From positions 1,426,001 through 1,490,000 of the forward strand of contig CP007060.1 of NCBI GenBank assembly GCA_000230955.3: 64,000 nt of DNA. Reading direction: 5' to 3'. The notes under the pieces are model-generated. The model saw only the letters and a list, made by a program, of their open reading frames with translations, was not told where the DNA came from and searched no databases. Shown piece after piece: positions 52,511 through 61,376 of the stretch. Position 1 is the stretch's first letter. The number at the start of each line of letters is the position of its first letter. The stretch comes from Halobacterium sp. DL1 (GTDB lineage: Archaea; Halobacteriota; Halobacteria; Halobacteriales; Halobacteriaceae). A program made the position numbers and the translations under genes.

Positions 52511-52852
52511 TCACCCGAGTGCGATGAGAGAGGCGTCGGTAGCCGACGTCTCGACGCCCGTGGTGACGCTAGCCCCAATTGCGGCGAGTATACCGAGTCC
52601 GACCAGGAGACAGAGGACGAGCCAGTAGAGCGGATAGCCACGTTCCACGGTGAGGTACAGTCCGACGCCGACGAACCCCGGCACGAGCCCCGAGAGGAAC
52701 AGAACGACGATGCCGACGCCCCACGTGAAGTGGTAGTCGCCGGTGGCGTGGTCCGCCTGGAGGCCGCGAACCACGAAGTAGGCGAGTGTGAGGAACGCCG
52801 CGAGGGCGCCCAGAAGGAAGACGCTACTCGGTAACTCGATAGCTGGGGCCAT
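52511..52852 (-). CDS. Small three- or four-helix membrane protein
   Basis: The 113-residue protein has hydrophobic segments SVFLLGALAAFLTLAYFVV, GVGIVVLFLSGLVPGFVGVG and WLVLCLLVGLGILAAIGAS. The loop HATGDYHFTWG contains charged and His residues. No family is recognised. It lies just beyond the tRNA scar, and a shallow gap to the UspA gene shows nothing else. Confidence 0.65.
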   Translation of the reverse strand: MAPAIELPSSVFLLGALAAFLTLAYFVVRGLQADHATGDYHFTWGVGIVVLFLSGLVPGFVGVGLYLTVERGYPLYWLVLCLLVGLGILAAIGASVTTGVETSATDASLIALG

Positions 52853-53112
52853 AGTGGCGAATCACGAACACGTCACAAATAGTTCGGGTGCTTGGCCTTG
52901 GCGCTCACCAGTCGGCTCCCAGTTCGCGCCGACAGCGGCCTCCTTCAGGTCGTCTTCGATGATAACTGGCCTGGCGTCGACCTGCCGACCGTGGGGGCGG
53001 CCGTCGAGGATGACTTCCACCGCGGGCTGTCGAGTTCGACGGCGCAGCGGCGTTCGCCCGGCCGTTGGGAACGTACCGTAGATTTATCCCGTGGACGGGC
53101 GTTTCACCGCGT

Positions 53113-53532
53113 ATGTATCGCGTACTGGTGCCGGTGGACGAGGACGTGGACCGGGCGGTTTCACAGGCGGGCTACGTGACGGACCTGCCAGCAGCGGCGG
53201 AGAACGTGGAAGCGGTCCTGCTGTTCGTGTTCACGGGTGACGACGGGGACCTGCCTTCGGAGATGCAGCAGTTCAAGACCGCCGACCGCATCCAGTCGGT
53301 GCGCCGCGCCCGGGACCACCTCCAGGACCACGGCGTCGAGACCATCGTCCGCGACGACTCCGGGGACACCACTGACGACATCATCCAGGAGGCCGAGGAG
53401 TACGACGTGGACGCCATCGTTCTCGGCGGCCGGAAGCGCTCGCCCGCGGGGAAGGCTATCTTCGGGAGCGTCACGCAGTCGGTCATCCTGAACACCGACC
53501 GCCCGGTCGTCGTCACCGGGAAGAACAGCTGA
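53113..53532 (+). CDS. Universal stress protein (UspA family)
   Basis: The 139-residue protein starts MYRVLVPVDEDVDRAV and has the nucleotide loop GGRKRSPAGKAIFGSVTQSV (Gx2Gx9GS), so it should bind ATP. A TATA element (GATTTATCC) lies about 30 bases before the ATG at 53113. Function in stress survival is known for the family, but targets are not. Confidence 0.9.
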   Translation: MYRVLVPVDEDVDRAVSQAGYVTDLPAAAENVEAVLLFVFTGDDGDLPSEMQQFKTADRIQSVRRARDHLQDHGVETIVRDDSGDTTDDIIQEAEEYDVDAIVLGGRKRSPAGKAIFGSVTQSVILNTDRPVVVTGKNS

Positions 53533-53550
53533 GGCGCTAGCGACCCCCGT

Positions 53551-53727
53551 TCAGGTGTCGATGCGGCAGCAGGCTCCTTCGGCTGCGTTCGACTCCTCTA
53601 TCCACGTCCCGAGGCAGCCGTAGTTACAGAACGCGCCCTCCTGCTCCCGACTGCCACCTCGTTCGCGCTCGACGTAGACTGCGTCGTACGGCGCGAGGTC
53701 CTGCCCGCAGTACGTACATTCTGTCAT
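53551..53727 (-). CDS. Small zinc-finger protein, DUF7576-like
   Basis: A 58-residue protein from the ATG at 53727 to TGA at 53551. It has MTECTYCGQDL and, 26 residues later, FCNYGCLGTWIEE, giving a CxxC...CxxxC zinc site of treble-clef type like haloarchaeal DUF7576 proteins. A final CC pair is near the C-terminus. It is convergent with the UspA gene. Because of its shortness it is easily missed by gene finders. Confidence 0.65.
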   Translation of the reverse strand: MTECTYCGQDLAPYDAVYVERERGGSREQEGAFCNYGCLGTWIEESNAAEGACCRIDT

Positions 53728-53881
53728 ACAGGTACGCTACGGCCGCCGGTCAGAAGTAGTCGTCCACCGCGACGAGTACGTCCCAATTACGAGTTGGTCC
53801 ACTCACGCCGTTCGAAACGCGCGAGTACCGACAGTGTGGCGCATCCGCTACCGCATTCGGCAATGCGAACCCAGGGAGAGC

Positions 53882-53992
53882 GGAGTGAAAGTGTAACGGG
53901 ACGTCTGAGTCGGCTTTTCCTGCCACTTGCGCGCTCTTCTGGGCGTTTTCGGCACATGGGGCGTTCGGAGTCGAACGCTTCACTTTCACTCC
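53882..53992. repeat. Long inverted repeat with inner hairpin in an intergenic stretch
   Basis: Within the ~310-base gap 53728-54037 no gene is evident. GGAGTGAAAGTG (53882-53893) and CACTTTCACTCC (53981-53992) are perfect 12-bp arms around 87 bases, and GCGTTCG/CGAACGC (53961-53978) forms a 7-bp hairpin with a 4-base loop next to the right arm. It may encode a structured RNA or be a small mobile-element remnant. Confidence 0.55.
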
Positions 53993-54037
53993 TTGCGAAC
54001 CGGCAGGCCTTATTGGCGCGCTGGCTAATCGGTTCGC

Positions 54038-54427
54038 ATGAGCGCGTTCGCGGACCTGCCCAAGAGCTGGCAGGTGTGGAACGAAGACGAGGCCGGGAGC
54101 GCGATTCTCGTCTACCGGCCCGACGTCTTCGACAGCCAGCAGTTCCCCGCCCCCTGCCTCCCGACCATCCGGGTCAGCCAGCGCCCGCCGACCGAACGCA
54201 GGCGCCGCGCGGGGTCGACCCACGAGGGGTGGTGGGTCTGGCTCACGCTCGAACCGGAGGTCCGCGTGCAGTCGGTGGATGCCGACTTCGACACGCGCCC
54301 TGCTGCAGTCGCGGGCGCCGTCGAACTGGCCGAGCGCTTCGACGCGGGTGACGTCGATTTCCGCGACGCCTACCAGATTCCCCGTGAGGACTACCTCGAC
54401 GAACTCGACGACCTCACCGGCGACTGA
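54038..54427 (+). CDS. DUF5820 family protein
   Basis: The 129-residue soluble protein starts FADLPKSWQVWNEDEAGSAILVYRPDVFD and matches what I recall of haloarchaeal DUF5820. A TATA-like CCTTATTGG lies about 30 bases before the ATG. No function is known. The C-terminus (REDYLDELDDLTGD) is acidic. Confidence 0.78.
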   Translation: MSAFADLPKSWQVWNEDEAGSAILVYRPDVFDSQQFPAPCLPTIRVSQRPPTERRRRAGSTHEGWWVWLTLEPEVRVQSVDADFDTRPAAVAGAVELAERFDAGDVDFRDAYQIPREDYLDELDDLTGD

Positions 54428-54494
54428 CGCCGCAGCAACGACGGGCAGGTCAGCTGTCGGGGAACTTAACCACGCTCGCCCCGAACCCCCGACC

Positions 54495-54941
54495 ATGTCT
54501 ATCACGCTCCTCGGCGCGCGGCTCGCCGAGCCGGGCTCGGAGTTCGTCTACCGGGGGGAGTCCACCGCCTGCGAGGGCTGTCCCTACCGCCAGCAGTGTC
54601 TCAACCTCGAGGAGGGCGTCCGCTACGAGGTAACTGAACGTCGCGAAGGCGGCCAGGTGCTCGACTGCGCGGTCCACGACGAGGGCGTCGTCGCGGTGGA
54701 CGTCGAACCAGCGTCGGTGACGGCGAACGTCCCGTCGAAGGGCGCCTACGCCGGCAGCAAGGGGAAGCTAGCGGGCCCGTGTCCGCACACAGAGTGTCCG
54801 AGTCACGAGTTCTGCGAACCTGCGGGTGCGGAGTTCGAGGCCGAGTACCAGATATCGGAGATTCTCGGCGACCCGCCCCACGACTACTGCGCGCTCGACC
54901 GGGAGTTGACGCTCGTGGAGTTCGCGCCCTCCGAGGACTGA
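54495..54941 (+). CDS. UPF0179 family cysteine-rich protein
   Basis: The 148-residue protein has eight Cys in pairs (CEGCPYRQQCL; PCPHTECPSHEFC; YCALDRE), typical of archaeal UPF0179 and suggesting an iron-sulfur cluster or zinc. Function unknown. Its 3' end overlaps the convergent deacylase gene by 58 bases. Confidence 0.88.
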   Translation: MSITLLGARLAEPGSEFVYRGESTACEGCPYRQQCLNLEEGVRYEVTERREGGQVLDCAVHDEGVVAVDVEPASVTANVPSKGAYAGSKGKLAGPCPHTECPSHEFCEPAGAEFEAEYQISEILGDPPHDYCALDRELTLVEFAPSED

Positions 54942-55720
54942 CCGAGCACGCCAGTGCGCTGGCCGCGGTAGCCGAAGAGGTCGCTGTAGCCGTACGGTGA
55001 GACCAGTACCGGCCAGAACGGCTCGTCGGCGACGAACTCCTCGCCGTCGGCGGCGGCGAACCGCTCGCCGGCGTCGACGCGCTCGAAGTTCTGGACGAAC
55101 ACCCGATAGTCGTCGGCGATGGGCTTCGGAATCGGCTCCCCCATCTCGTAGAGCGGGAGTTCGTGGGCGACCGTGTCACCGGGAAGGGCGCCGGCAGCTG
55201 TCAGGAACTCTCGGACGAGGCGGTAGGCGTTCTCGTCGGCCGTCTCGGAGCCCTGGAGGCCCGCTTCCACTTCGATGATGTCGGCGTCCGCCGCGAACAG
55301 TCGTCCGTTCTCGAGGTCCGTCGCGTCGACTAGAGCGTTCACCGAGAGGTGGGGAACGATGGCCTCGATGGTGCTGTTGAGTCCAGACGTGATGGCGAAC
55401 GGCTCGGCGTAGGACTGCGTGGAGTGAATCGAGAGCACCGTACAGCCCTCGATTTCGTTGTCGAGCTGCTGAGCTAGCTGGCGCTCGTAGGCGTCCGCCG
55501 GGACGCTGTCCGTGAACGCGCGATTGAGGTCCGCGTCGATGTACCGGACGCCGGCCTCGAGCGCGCGCTCGCTGGCGACGATGAGTTTCACCGGCCGCAG
55601 CACCTCCGGGTCGTCCTCGATGAGTCGCTCGATTGCACGGACGCCGCACGTCTCGTCGCCGTGGATGCCGCCGACGATCGCTAGCTCCGGAGTCCCTTCA
55701 CCGAGCTGTTCGACACGCAT
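54884..55720 (-). CDS. Succinylglutamate desuccinylase/aspartoacylase family zinc hydrolase
   Basis: The 278-residue protein has the metal site [11 protein letters not shown] (His and Glu), later His in LSIHSTQSY, and the substrate-binding DLNRAF. It is an M14-like AstE/AspA deacylase of unknown substrate. The last ~20 residues are encoded within the overlap with UPF0179 and are low complexity, so the functional protein probably ends near residue 260. Confidence 0.85.
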   Translation of the reverse strand: MRVEQLGEGTPELAIVGGIHGDETCGVRAIERLIEDDPEVLRPVKLIVASERALEAGVRYIDADLNRAFTDSVPADAYERQLAQQLDNEIEGCTVLSIHSTQSYAEPFAITSGLNSTIEAIVPHLSVNALVDATDLENGRLFAADADIIEVEAGLQGSETADENAYRLVREFLTAAGALPGDTVAHELPLYEMGEPIPKPIADDYRVFVQNFERVDAGERFAAADGEEFVADEPFWPVLVSPYGYSDLFGYRGQRTGVLGQSSEGANSTSVNSRSSAQ

Positions 55721-55821
55721 ATAGCCACATTAGCCGTTCCGTAGTGAAAGGGGTTGGTGTTACGGCACGGTGGAGCGACGGGAGCCGAGAGGATTACGTG
55801 GCCCGGGCCGGAATTACCGAC

Positions 55822-56304
55822 ATGGACGACCACACCCGCGACCCGAGCGTCGCACCGCCGCTGGGCGACCCGACGGGGTGGCGGTCCGCCGAGCGGGTGT
55901 GGGAGCACGCGACCCTCCGCCGGGCCTGCGAACACGGGGTTCGGCTCTACAACGCCGGGGAGTTCCACGAGTCCCACGACTGCTTCGAGGACGAGTGGTA
56001 CAACTACGGCAGCGGCACGACCGAGAGCGCGTTCCTCCACGGGATGGTCCAGGTGGCCGCCGGCGCGTACAAGCACTTCGACTTCGAGAACGACGACGGG
56101 ATGCGCTCGCTGTTCGACACCGCGCTCCAGTATCTCGACGGCGTCCCCGCGGACTTCTACGGCGTGGGCGTCGCGGACGTGCGGGCGACCCTGCGGGCGG
56201 CACTGAAGGACCCGTCGGTCCTCGAGGAGTGGCAGATAACCATCGACGACGCGGAGCCGACGGCCTACCCGGCGGACTACGAGTACGCCGAACGGCTGGA
56301 GTGA
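55822..56304 (+). CDS. DUF309 family protein
   Basis: The 160-residue all-alpha protein has the family motif [20 protein letters not shown] and [16 protein letters not shown]. The conserved HE...H and H residues suggest a possible metal site. Members occur widely in archaea and bacteria without known function. The ATG at 55822 is preceded by 100 bases after the divergent deacylase gene. Confidence 0.88.
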   Translation: MDDHTRDPSVAPPLGDPTGWRSAERVWEHATLRRACEHGVRLYNAGEFHESHDCFEDEWYNYGSGTTESAFLHGMVQVAAGAYKHFDFENDDGMRSLFDTALQYLDGVPADFYGVGVADVRATLRAALKDPSVLEEWQITIDDAEPTAYPADYEYAERLE

Positions 56305-56350
56305 GCCGGGGCGATTCCGGGTCCTTTCGGTGCGCTTATGTAAGGCGTAG

Positions 56351-56391
56351 CTGTCAGTACGACTCGAAAACCACACTGTCAGTATGATTCT
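56351..56391. promoter_or_regulatory. Tandem 15-base repeats upstream of the RND exporter
   Basis: CTGTCAGTACGACTC (56351-56365) and CTGTCAGTATGATTC (56377-56391) differ at two bases and are 26 bases apart, so they lie 2.5 turns apart on the DNA. They fill the promoter region before the GTG at 56410 and may be operators. A TATA-like CTTATGTAAG lies just before the first repeat. Confidence 0.5.
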
Positions 56392-56409
56392 ACCAACAGC
56401 AATTCCGGG

Positions 56410-59400
56410 GTGTCGGCGGTGAGCCGCGTCGACGACCTCGTCGCACTCGTCACGGGGCACAGCAAGGCCGCAATCGCCATCATGCTGGTGTTGACCGTCG
56501 CCATCGGCGCCGGCGCGCCGATGGTCGACCAGTCGTCGTCGCTCGACCAGTTCCAGTCCGAGAGCGACGCCTCCGAGAAGCTCGAGTACATCGAGGAGAA
56601 CTTCCAGACGAACAGCGAGAACTCGACGACAGCGCAGATTATCGTGCGCGGCGACAACGTGCTCTCGAAGGACGCGCTCGTGAACACGCTGGAGTACGAG
56701 CGCGCCCTCTACCAGAACGAGACCATCGCGCCGACGCTCGCCGACGAGAACGCCATCACCGGCGTCGCCAACATCGTCGCGCTCGCGGCGATACAGACCG
56801 AGCAGGGCCGCGAGGTCCAGCGCATCGCCACAGAGTTGCAGGAACGCCAGTCGGCCCTCGAGGAGCGCTCGACCGCGCTCAACGACACCACCGACCTGCT
56901 CCAGGCAGAGCTCACCTTCCTCCGGCAGAATCCGGGCGCGAGCGTCTCGTCGTCCTTCGAGTCGGTGCGCGCGAACAGCTCCGTCGAACTGAACCAGACG
57001 GACGCCGCCATCTTCGAACGCGCGGCCGAGTCGCTCCGGAACGCGACCTCCGAAACCGAGGCCCAGGAAGCCTACCGTCTCGGGACGCGGGGCGTGCTCG
57101 CGGACGACTACCGCGAGCTACAGAGCCAGGCGGGTGAACTGGAGTCCCTCGCAACCGACCTCGAGACCGAGCGCGCGGAGCAACAGGCAGCACGGAACGC
57201 GAGCCTCGATGAGCAGATCGCGCAGCTCCAGTCGATGAACGAGTCGGAGGTCGACGCCTTCGTTGGCACCGTGCTCGGGGAGGGACAGAACGGGAACGGA
57301 GGCTTCTCCGTCTTCGCGCTGATGCCGTCGAGCTACGAGCCGGGGTCGACGAACGCCGAGGCGACCATGCTCGTCGTCCGGCAGAGCGCCCAGGGGGCCG
57401 CCCCGACCGGGCAGGTGACCGACGAGGCCATCATCGACGCCCAGTTCGCGATGCAGACGCTCGGTGAGGCCAGCGGACAGGACTACCTCATCTTCGGTGC
57501 GGGCATCATCTCCGAGGAGATCAACACCTCGATGACCGACAGCCTGCTCATCGTCGGGCCGCTGGCGGTCGTGTTCGTGCTGCTCGCGCTCACAATCGCC
57601 TACCGCGACGTCCTCGACATCCTGCTGGGTCTGTTCGGCATCGCCGCCGTCCTGACGTGGACGTTCGGGTTCATGGGATGGACCGACATCGCGTTCAACC
57701 AGATATTTATCGCGGTGCCCGTTCTCCTCATCGGCCTCTCCATCGACTACGCGATACACATCTTCATGCGCCACCGCGAGGAGCGCCAGAACGGCAACGG
57801 CGAGGGCGTCCGCGGTTCGATGCGGGTCGCGCTCAGCGGTGTTGGCGTCGCGCTCGTCTGGGTGACCGCCACCACGGTCATCGGCTTCCTCTCGAATCTG
57901 ACGAGCCCCGTGCCGCCCATCCAGGAGTTCGGCGTCGTCTCCTCGTGGGGGATCGTCGCGGCGCTGCTCGTCTTCGGCGTGCTGATTCCCGCGCTGAAGG
58001 TGGAGATAGACGGCTTCCTCGAGTCCCGCGGCTGGGACCGCCAGAAGCGCGCGTTCGGTACCGGCGGCGGCCGCTTCAGCAGCGCGCTGGCGGTCGGGTC
58101 GACGGCCGCGCGGAAGGCGCCCGTGGTCGTGATCGTCCTGACGTTGCTCGTGACCGCCGGTGGCGCGTACGGCGCGACGCAGGTGGACACCTCCTTCAAC
58201 CAGGAGGACTTCCTCGCCGAGGAGCCCGCGGACTGGATGAAGGACCTCCCCGAGCCGTTCGCGCCGGGCGAGTACACCGCCAAGCAGAACCTCCGCTACG
58301 TCAACGAGCGGTTCGTCCGCGAGGACTCACAGGCACAGATACTGCTCGAGAACGACGTGACGGGGGACACCGCCCTGGAGCGGGTGCAAGCTGCCCGCGA
58401 CGCCGCAGCCGAGAAGGACGTCACCCAGACGCTCTCGAACGGCCAGCCGGCGATACAGGGCCCGCTGTCCACGATGCGGGCGGTCGCGGCCCAGAACGAG
58501 TCGTTCGCTGAGACGTTCGAGGCGGCGGACACTGACGGCGACGGCGTCCCCGACCAGAACGTCGCCGGGGTGTACGACGCGCTGTTCGACGCGGCCCCGG
58601 ACCAGGCGAACACCTACATCTACCAGAACGAGGACGGGGAGTACGAGGCAATGCGCCTCGTCGTCTCCGTGCAGGGCGGCGCGTCCGGCGAGGACATCAC
58701 CACGCAGATGCGCGACGTCGCGGACGTCGCGTCCGGCGACGGCATCGAGGCGACCGCGACCGGGAGCGCCATCCTGAACAAGATCGTCCAGGACCAGCTG
58801 CTCGAGACAGTCGTCCAGAGCCTGCTCATCACGCTCGTCGCGGTGTTCGCCTTCTTGATGGTGATCTACCGCATCACCGACGGGAGCGCGACCCTCGGCG
58901 CGGTGACGCTGCTCCCCGTCGTGTTGAGCGTGGCCTGGATTCTCGGCACGATGTACCTCGCGGGCATCCCGTTCAACGTGCTCACGGGGATGATCACGAG
59001 TCTCACCGTCGGACTGGGTGTGGCCTACAGCATCCACCTCAGCGAGCGGTACACCCAGGAACTCGAGCGCAGCGGCTCCGTCTGGGAGGCGATGCGCACC
59101 GCGGTCACCGGCACGGGCGGCGCGCTCCTCGGGAGCGCGGCGACCACCGTCGGCGGCTTCGGCGTGCTCGCGTTCGCCATCCTGCCACCGCTCCAGCAGT
59201 TCGGCATCATCACCGGGCTGACCATCATCTACGCGTTCCTCGCGGCCGTGCTCGTCCTGCCGACGCTGCTCGTCATCTGGACGAAGTACTTCGGCCCCGA
59301 CTGGGCGAACACGGACTTCGAGGAGGGCGGCGGTAACGCGGGCACCGACTCGGACGACACCGACGACGACAGTCCGTCCGGTGACGTTCCAGCGGCCGGC

Positions 59401-59967
59401 GGTTCGGCCGAGATGGTCCCCAACGGTGGCGCAGTTGCGGCGTCATCGGCGGCAGTCACGGCCCCAGACCCGGCGAGCGAGGCGACTCGCGAACTCGACC
59501 GCGACGTCGTCCAGCCCGGCGGAACCGTGCAGGTGACGGTCCGCGTCCCCGACCGCGATGGTCGGGTAGCGCTCTCGGAGTCCGTCCGCGGCGGCGCAGT
59601 GACGAGGGTCGACCCCGACGGTGACCCCGTCGAGGCAGTCGCCGGCGGCGACGGCGTCCACGTCGCGTGGCCGGTCGCCGACGGGGCAGCGGCGACCTAC
59701 GACGTGACCGTCCCCGATACGGCGCCCGACGGCTCCGAGGTGACGTTCGTCGGCCACGTGCTCTCGGGGGGTGAGGAGCGCGACGTCGCTGGTGAAGCGA
59801 GTGTGACCGTCGTCGCGGACATCTTCGAACGCGTCTTCGCCCAGGCTGGCGTCACCAACGCCGACCTCGGGGCCGCCAGCGCAGCGTTTCGCGACGGCGA
59901 CCTCACGCCCGACGAGTACGACCGCGTCGTCCGGGAGTGGGTGCGCGAGCGCCCGGGGGCCGAATGA
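56410..59967 (+). CDS. RND/MMPL-superfamily exporter with C-terminal extension
   Basis: The 1185-residue protein is read from GTG at 56410 (a second GTG is at 56419). It has the RND pattern: a helix at 20-40, a large outer loop (40-370) with a coiled-coil part, six helices (including LIGLSIDYAIHIFMRHREER), a second outer loop and six more helices ending about 970 (GLGVAYSIHLSERYTQEL). The acidic D-rich motifs fit proton-driven MMPL transport. The last ~200 residues add a low-complexity linker, an Ig-like domain and a helical end. A TrmB-type regulator overlaps its stop. Likely exporter of lipids or toxic compounds. Confidence 0.9.
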   Translation: MSAVSRVDDLVALVTGHSKAAIAIMLVLTVAIGAGAPMVDQSSSLDQFQSESDASEKLEYIEENFQTNSENSTTAQIIVRGDNVLSKDALVNTLEYERALYQNETIAPTLADENAITGVANIVALAAIQTEQGREVQRIATELQERQSALEERSTALNDTTDLLQAELTFLRQNPGASVSSSFESVRANSSVELNQTDAAIFERAAESLRNATSETEAQEAYRLGTRGVLADDYRELQSQAGELESLATDLETERAEQQAARNASLDEQIAQLQSMNESEVDAFVGTVLGEGQNGNGGFSVFALMPSSYEPGSTNAEATMLVVRQSAQGAAPTGQVTDEAIIDAQFAMQTLGEASGQDYLIFGAGIISEEINTSMTDSLLIVGPLAVVFVLLALTIAYRDVLDILLGLFGIAAVLTWTFGFMGWTDIAFNQIFIAVPVLLIGLSIDYAIHIFMRHREERQNGNGEGVRGSMRVALSGVGVALVWVTATTVIGFLSNLTSPVPPIQEFGVVSSWGIVAALLVFGVLIPALKVEIDGFLESRGWDRQKRAFGTGGGRFSSALAVGSTAARKAPVVVIVLTLLVTAGGAYGATQVDTSFNQEDFLAEEPADWMKDLPEPFAPGEYTAKQNLRYVNERFVREDSQAQILLENDVTGDTALERVQAARDAAAEKDVTQTLSNGQPAIQGPLSTMRAVAAQNESFAETFEAADTDGDGVPDQNVAGVYDALFDAAPDQANTYIYQNEDGEYEAMRLVVSVQGGASGEDITTQMRDVADVASGDGIEATATGSAILNKIVQDQLLETVVQSLLITLVAVFAFLMVIYRITDGSATLGAVTLLPVVLSVAWILGTMYLAGIPFNVLTGMITSLTVGLGVAYSIHLSERYTQELERSGSVWEAMRTAVTGTGGALLGSAATTVGGFGVLAFAILPPLQQFGIITGLTIIYAFLAAVLVLPTLLVIWTKYFGPDWANTDFEEGGGNAGTDSDDTDDDSPSGDVPAAGGSAEMVPNGGAVAASSAAVTAPDPASEATRELDRDVVQPGGTVQVTVRVPDRDGRVALSESVRGGAVTRVDPDGDPVEAVAGGDGVHVAWPVADGAAATYDVTVPDTAPDGSEVTFVGHVLSGGEERDVAGEASVTVVADIFERVFAQAGVTNADLGAASAAFRDGDLTPDEYDRVVREWVRERPGAE

Positions 59968-60719
59968 ACGACGACGACGCCATCGGCGCCCTCAAGCGCC
60001 TCGGTCTCACGACCTACGAGGCCCGCGTCTTCGTCGCGCTCCAGAAACTCGGCACTGGGTCGGCCAGCGAGGTAGCGGACATCGCCGACGTGCCCCGCTC
60101 GCAGGTGTACGGCGCCGCCGAGGACCTGGAAGGGCGCGGACTCGTCGACGTCGAGCAGTCCAACCCCACGCGGTACCGGCCCGTCGATGTCGAGGAGGCA
60201 CGCGAACGGCTCTACCGACAGCTCCGTTCGGAGAGCGACGCTGCCTTCGACTACCTGGAGTCCGTCCGCGAGGAGTACGGCACCGACGAGGAGGAGAGCG
60301 AGTCGATCTGGACCGTGCGGGGCCGGTCGAACATCGTCTCACGGGCCGCACAGCTCATCGGGTCGGCGAGCGCCCACGTGGTCTACGGCACAGACACCAC
60401 GGCGGAACTCGAACCGGCAGTGCGGGAAGCGCTGGGTGCGGCCGCCGACGCAGGCGTCGAGGTGACCGTCGTCAGCGAGTCCGGGGACGTCCTCGACGTG
60501 GCCCGGACGCTCGGTGCGCGTACCGTCTCCGTTGCCGACCAGCCGACCCCGGAGATGGGCGCGGAGCGCGTCGTGATGGCTGACAGGGACGCCGTGCTCA
60601 TCAGCGTCGAGAGCGACGACGGGACGGAGACCGCCTTCTGGAGCCGCGACACGGCGTTCGCGGGGATGCTCTCCTCGCTGCTCGGGGAGTTCGTCGCCGA
60701 CGTCGCCGGCGAGCAGTAG
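59964..60719 (+). CDS. TrmB-family transcription regulator
   Basis: The 251-residue protein starts with the winged helix of TrmB proteins (LGLTTYEARVFVALQKLG; DVPRSQVYGAAEDLEGRGL), followed by a PLD-like ligand-binding domain (VVYGTDTTAELEPAVREAL). Its ATG overlaps the exporter stop by four bases. The simplest reading is that it controls the exporter operon, perhaps through the tandem repeats at 56351-56391. Confidence 0.88.
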   Translation: MNDDDAIGALKRLGLTTYEARVFVALQKLGTGSASEVADIADVPRSQVYGAAEDLEGRGLVDVEQSNPTRYRPVDVEEARERLYRQLRSESDAAFDYLESVREEYGTDEEESESIWTVRGRSNIVSRAAQLIGSASAHVVYGTDTTAELEPAVREALGAAADAGVEVTVVSESGDVLDVARTLGARTVSVADQPTPEMGAERVVMADRDAVLISVESDDGTETAFWSRDTAFAGMLSSLLGEFVADVAGEQ

Positions 60720-60751
60720 GGGTTTTCCGGTTCGGCCACGCAGTCGCCTGT

Positions 60752-61180
60752 ATGCCGGTCGTTCGCGCAGACACCGACGCCCGCTACGACGATGCGATCA
60801 GCGTCAGGTACGAGGTGTTCGTCGAGGAACAGGGCGTCCCAGAGGGTCTGGAGGTCGACGAGCACGAAGCGGAGTCGCTGCACTTCGTCGCCTACGACGC
60901 CGAGGAGACGCCGGTGGGTGCCGCTCGCCTCCGCGAGTACGAACCCGGGGTCGGCAAGGTCGAACGAGTCGCCGTCCTCGAATCACGCCGCGGCGAGGGG
61001 CGGGGCGACGCACTGATGGACGCGCTCGAGGACGCCGCTCGCGAGCGCTACGACGAACTATACCTCCACGCGCAGCTTCCCGCAGCGGGGTTCTACGACC
61101 GCAGGAGCTACGAGCGCGAGGGCGAGCGATTCGAGGAGGCGGGCATCCCCCACGTCGCGATGCGCAAGCGCTTCGAGTAA
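60752..61180 (+). CDS. GNAT N-acetyltransferase (ElaA-like)
   Basis: The 142-residue protein has the ElaA-type GNAT core: ISVRYEVFVEEQGVPEGLEVDEHE, VERVAVLESRRGEGRGDALMDAL (acetyl-CoA loop) and LHAQLPAAGFYDRRSYEREGERF. The substrate is unknown. It is 32 bases downstream of the TrmB gene and could be in the same unit. Confidence 0.85.
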   Translation: MPVVRADTDARYDDAISVRYEVFVEEQGVPEGLEVDEHEAESLHFVAYDAEETPVGAARLREYEPGVGKVERVAVLESRRGEGRGDALMDALEDAARERYDELYLHAQLPAAGFYDRRSYEREGERFEEAGIPHVAMRKRFE

Positions 61181-61214
61181 GGAGGGCCGAGAGCGGCCGA
61201 GATACTGACACCGA

Positions 61215-61261
61215 GGGGAGTGGCCTGAGCCGGCGGACCACTCCAGACGACTCCACTCCCC
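61215..61261. other. Alternative stem-loop region between GNAT and MoxR genes
   Basis: GGGGAGTGG (61215-61223) can pair with CCACTCC (61238-61244, 7 bp) or with CCACTCCCC (61253-61261, 9 bp). The two pairings exclude each other. The region follows the GNAT stop by 34 bases, so it may end that transcript or be a regulatory fold. Confidence 0.4.
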
Positions 61262-61376
61262 GGACCCAGTTAACTGTATTCTGAACGATACTTCAGTAAG
61301 CGAACAGAGAGGAATCGCTGTCGGCAGGTCGAACAGACGACAGCTACAAGGAACGTCGCGGCGACTCACCAGTCGA

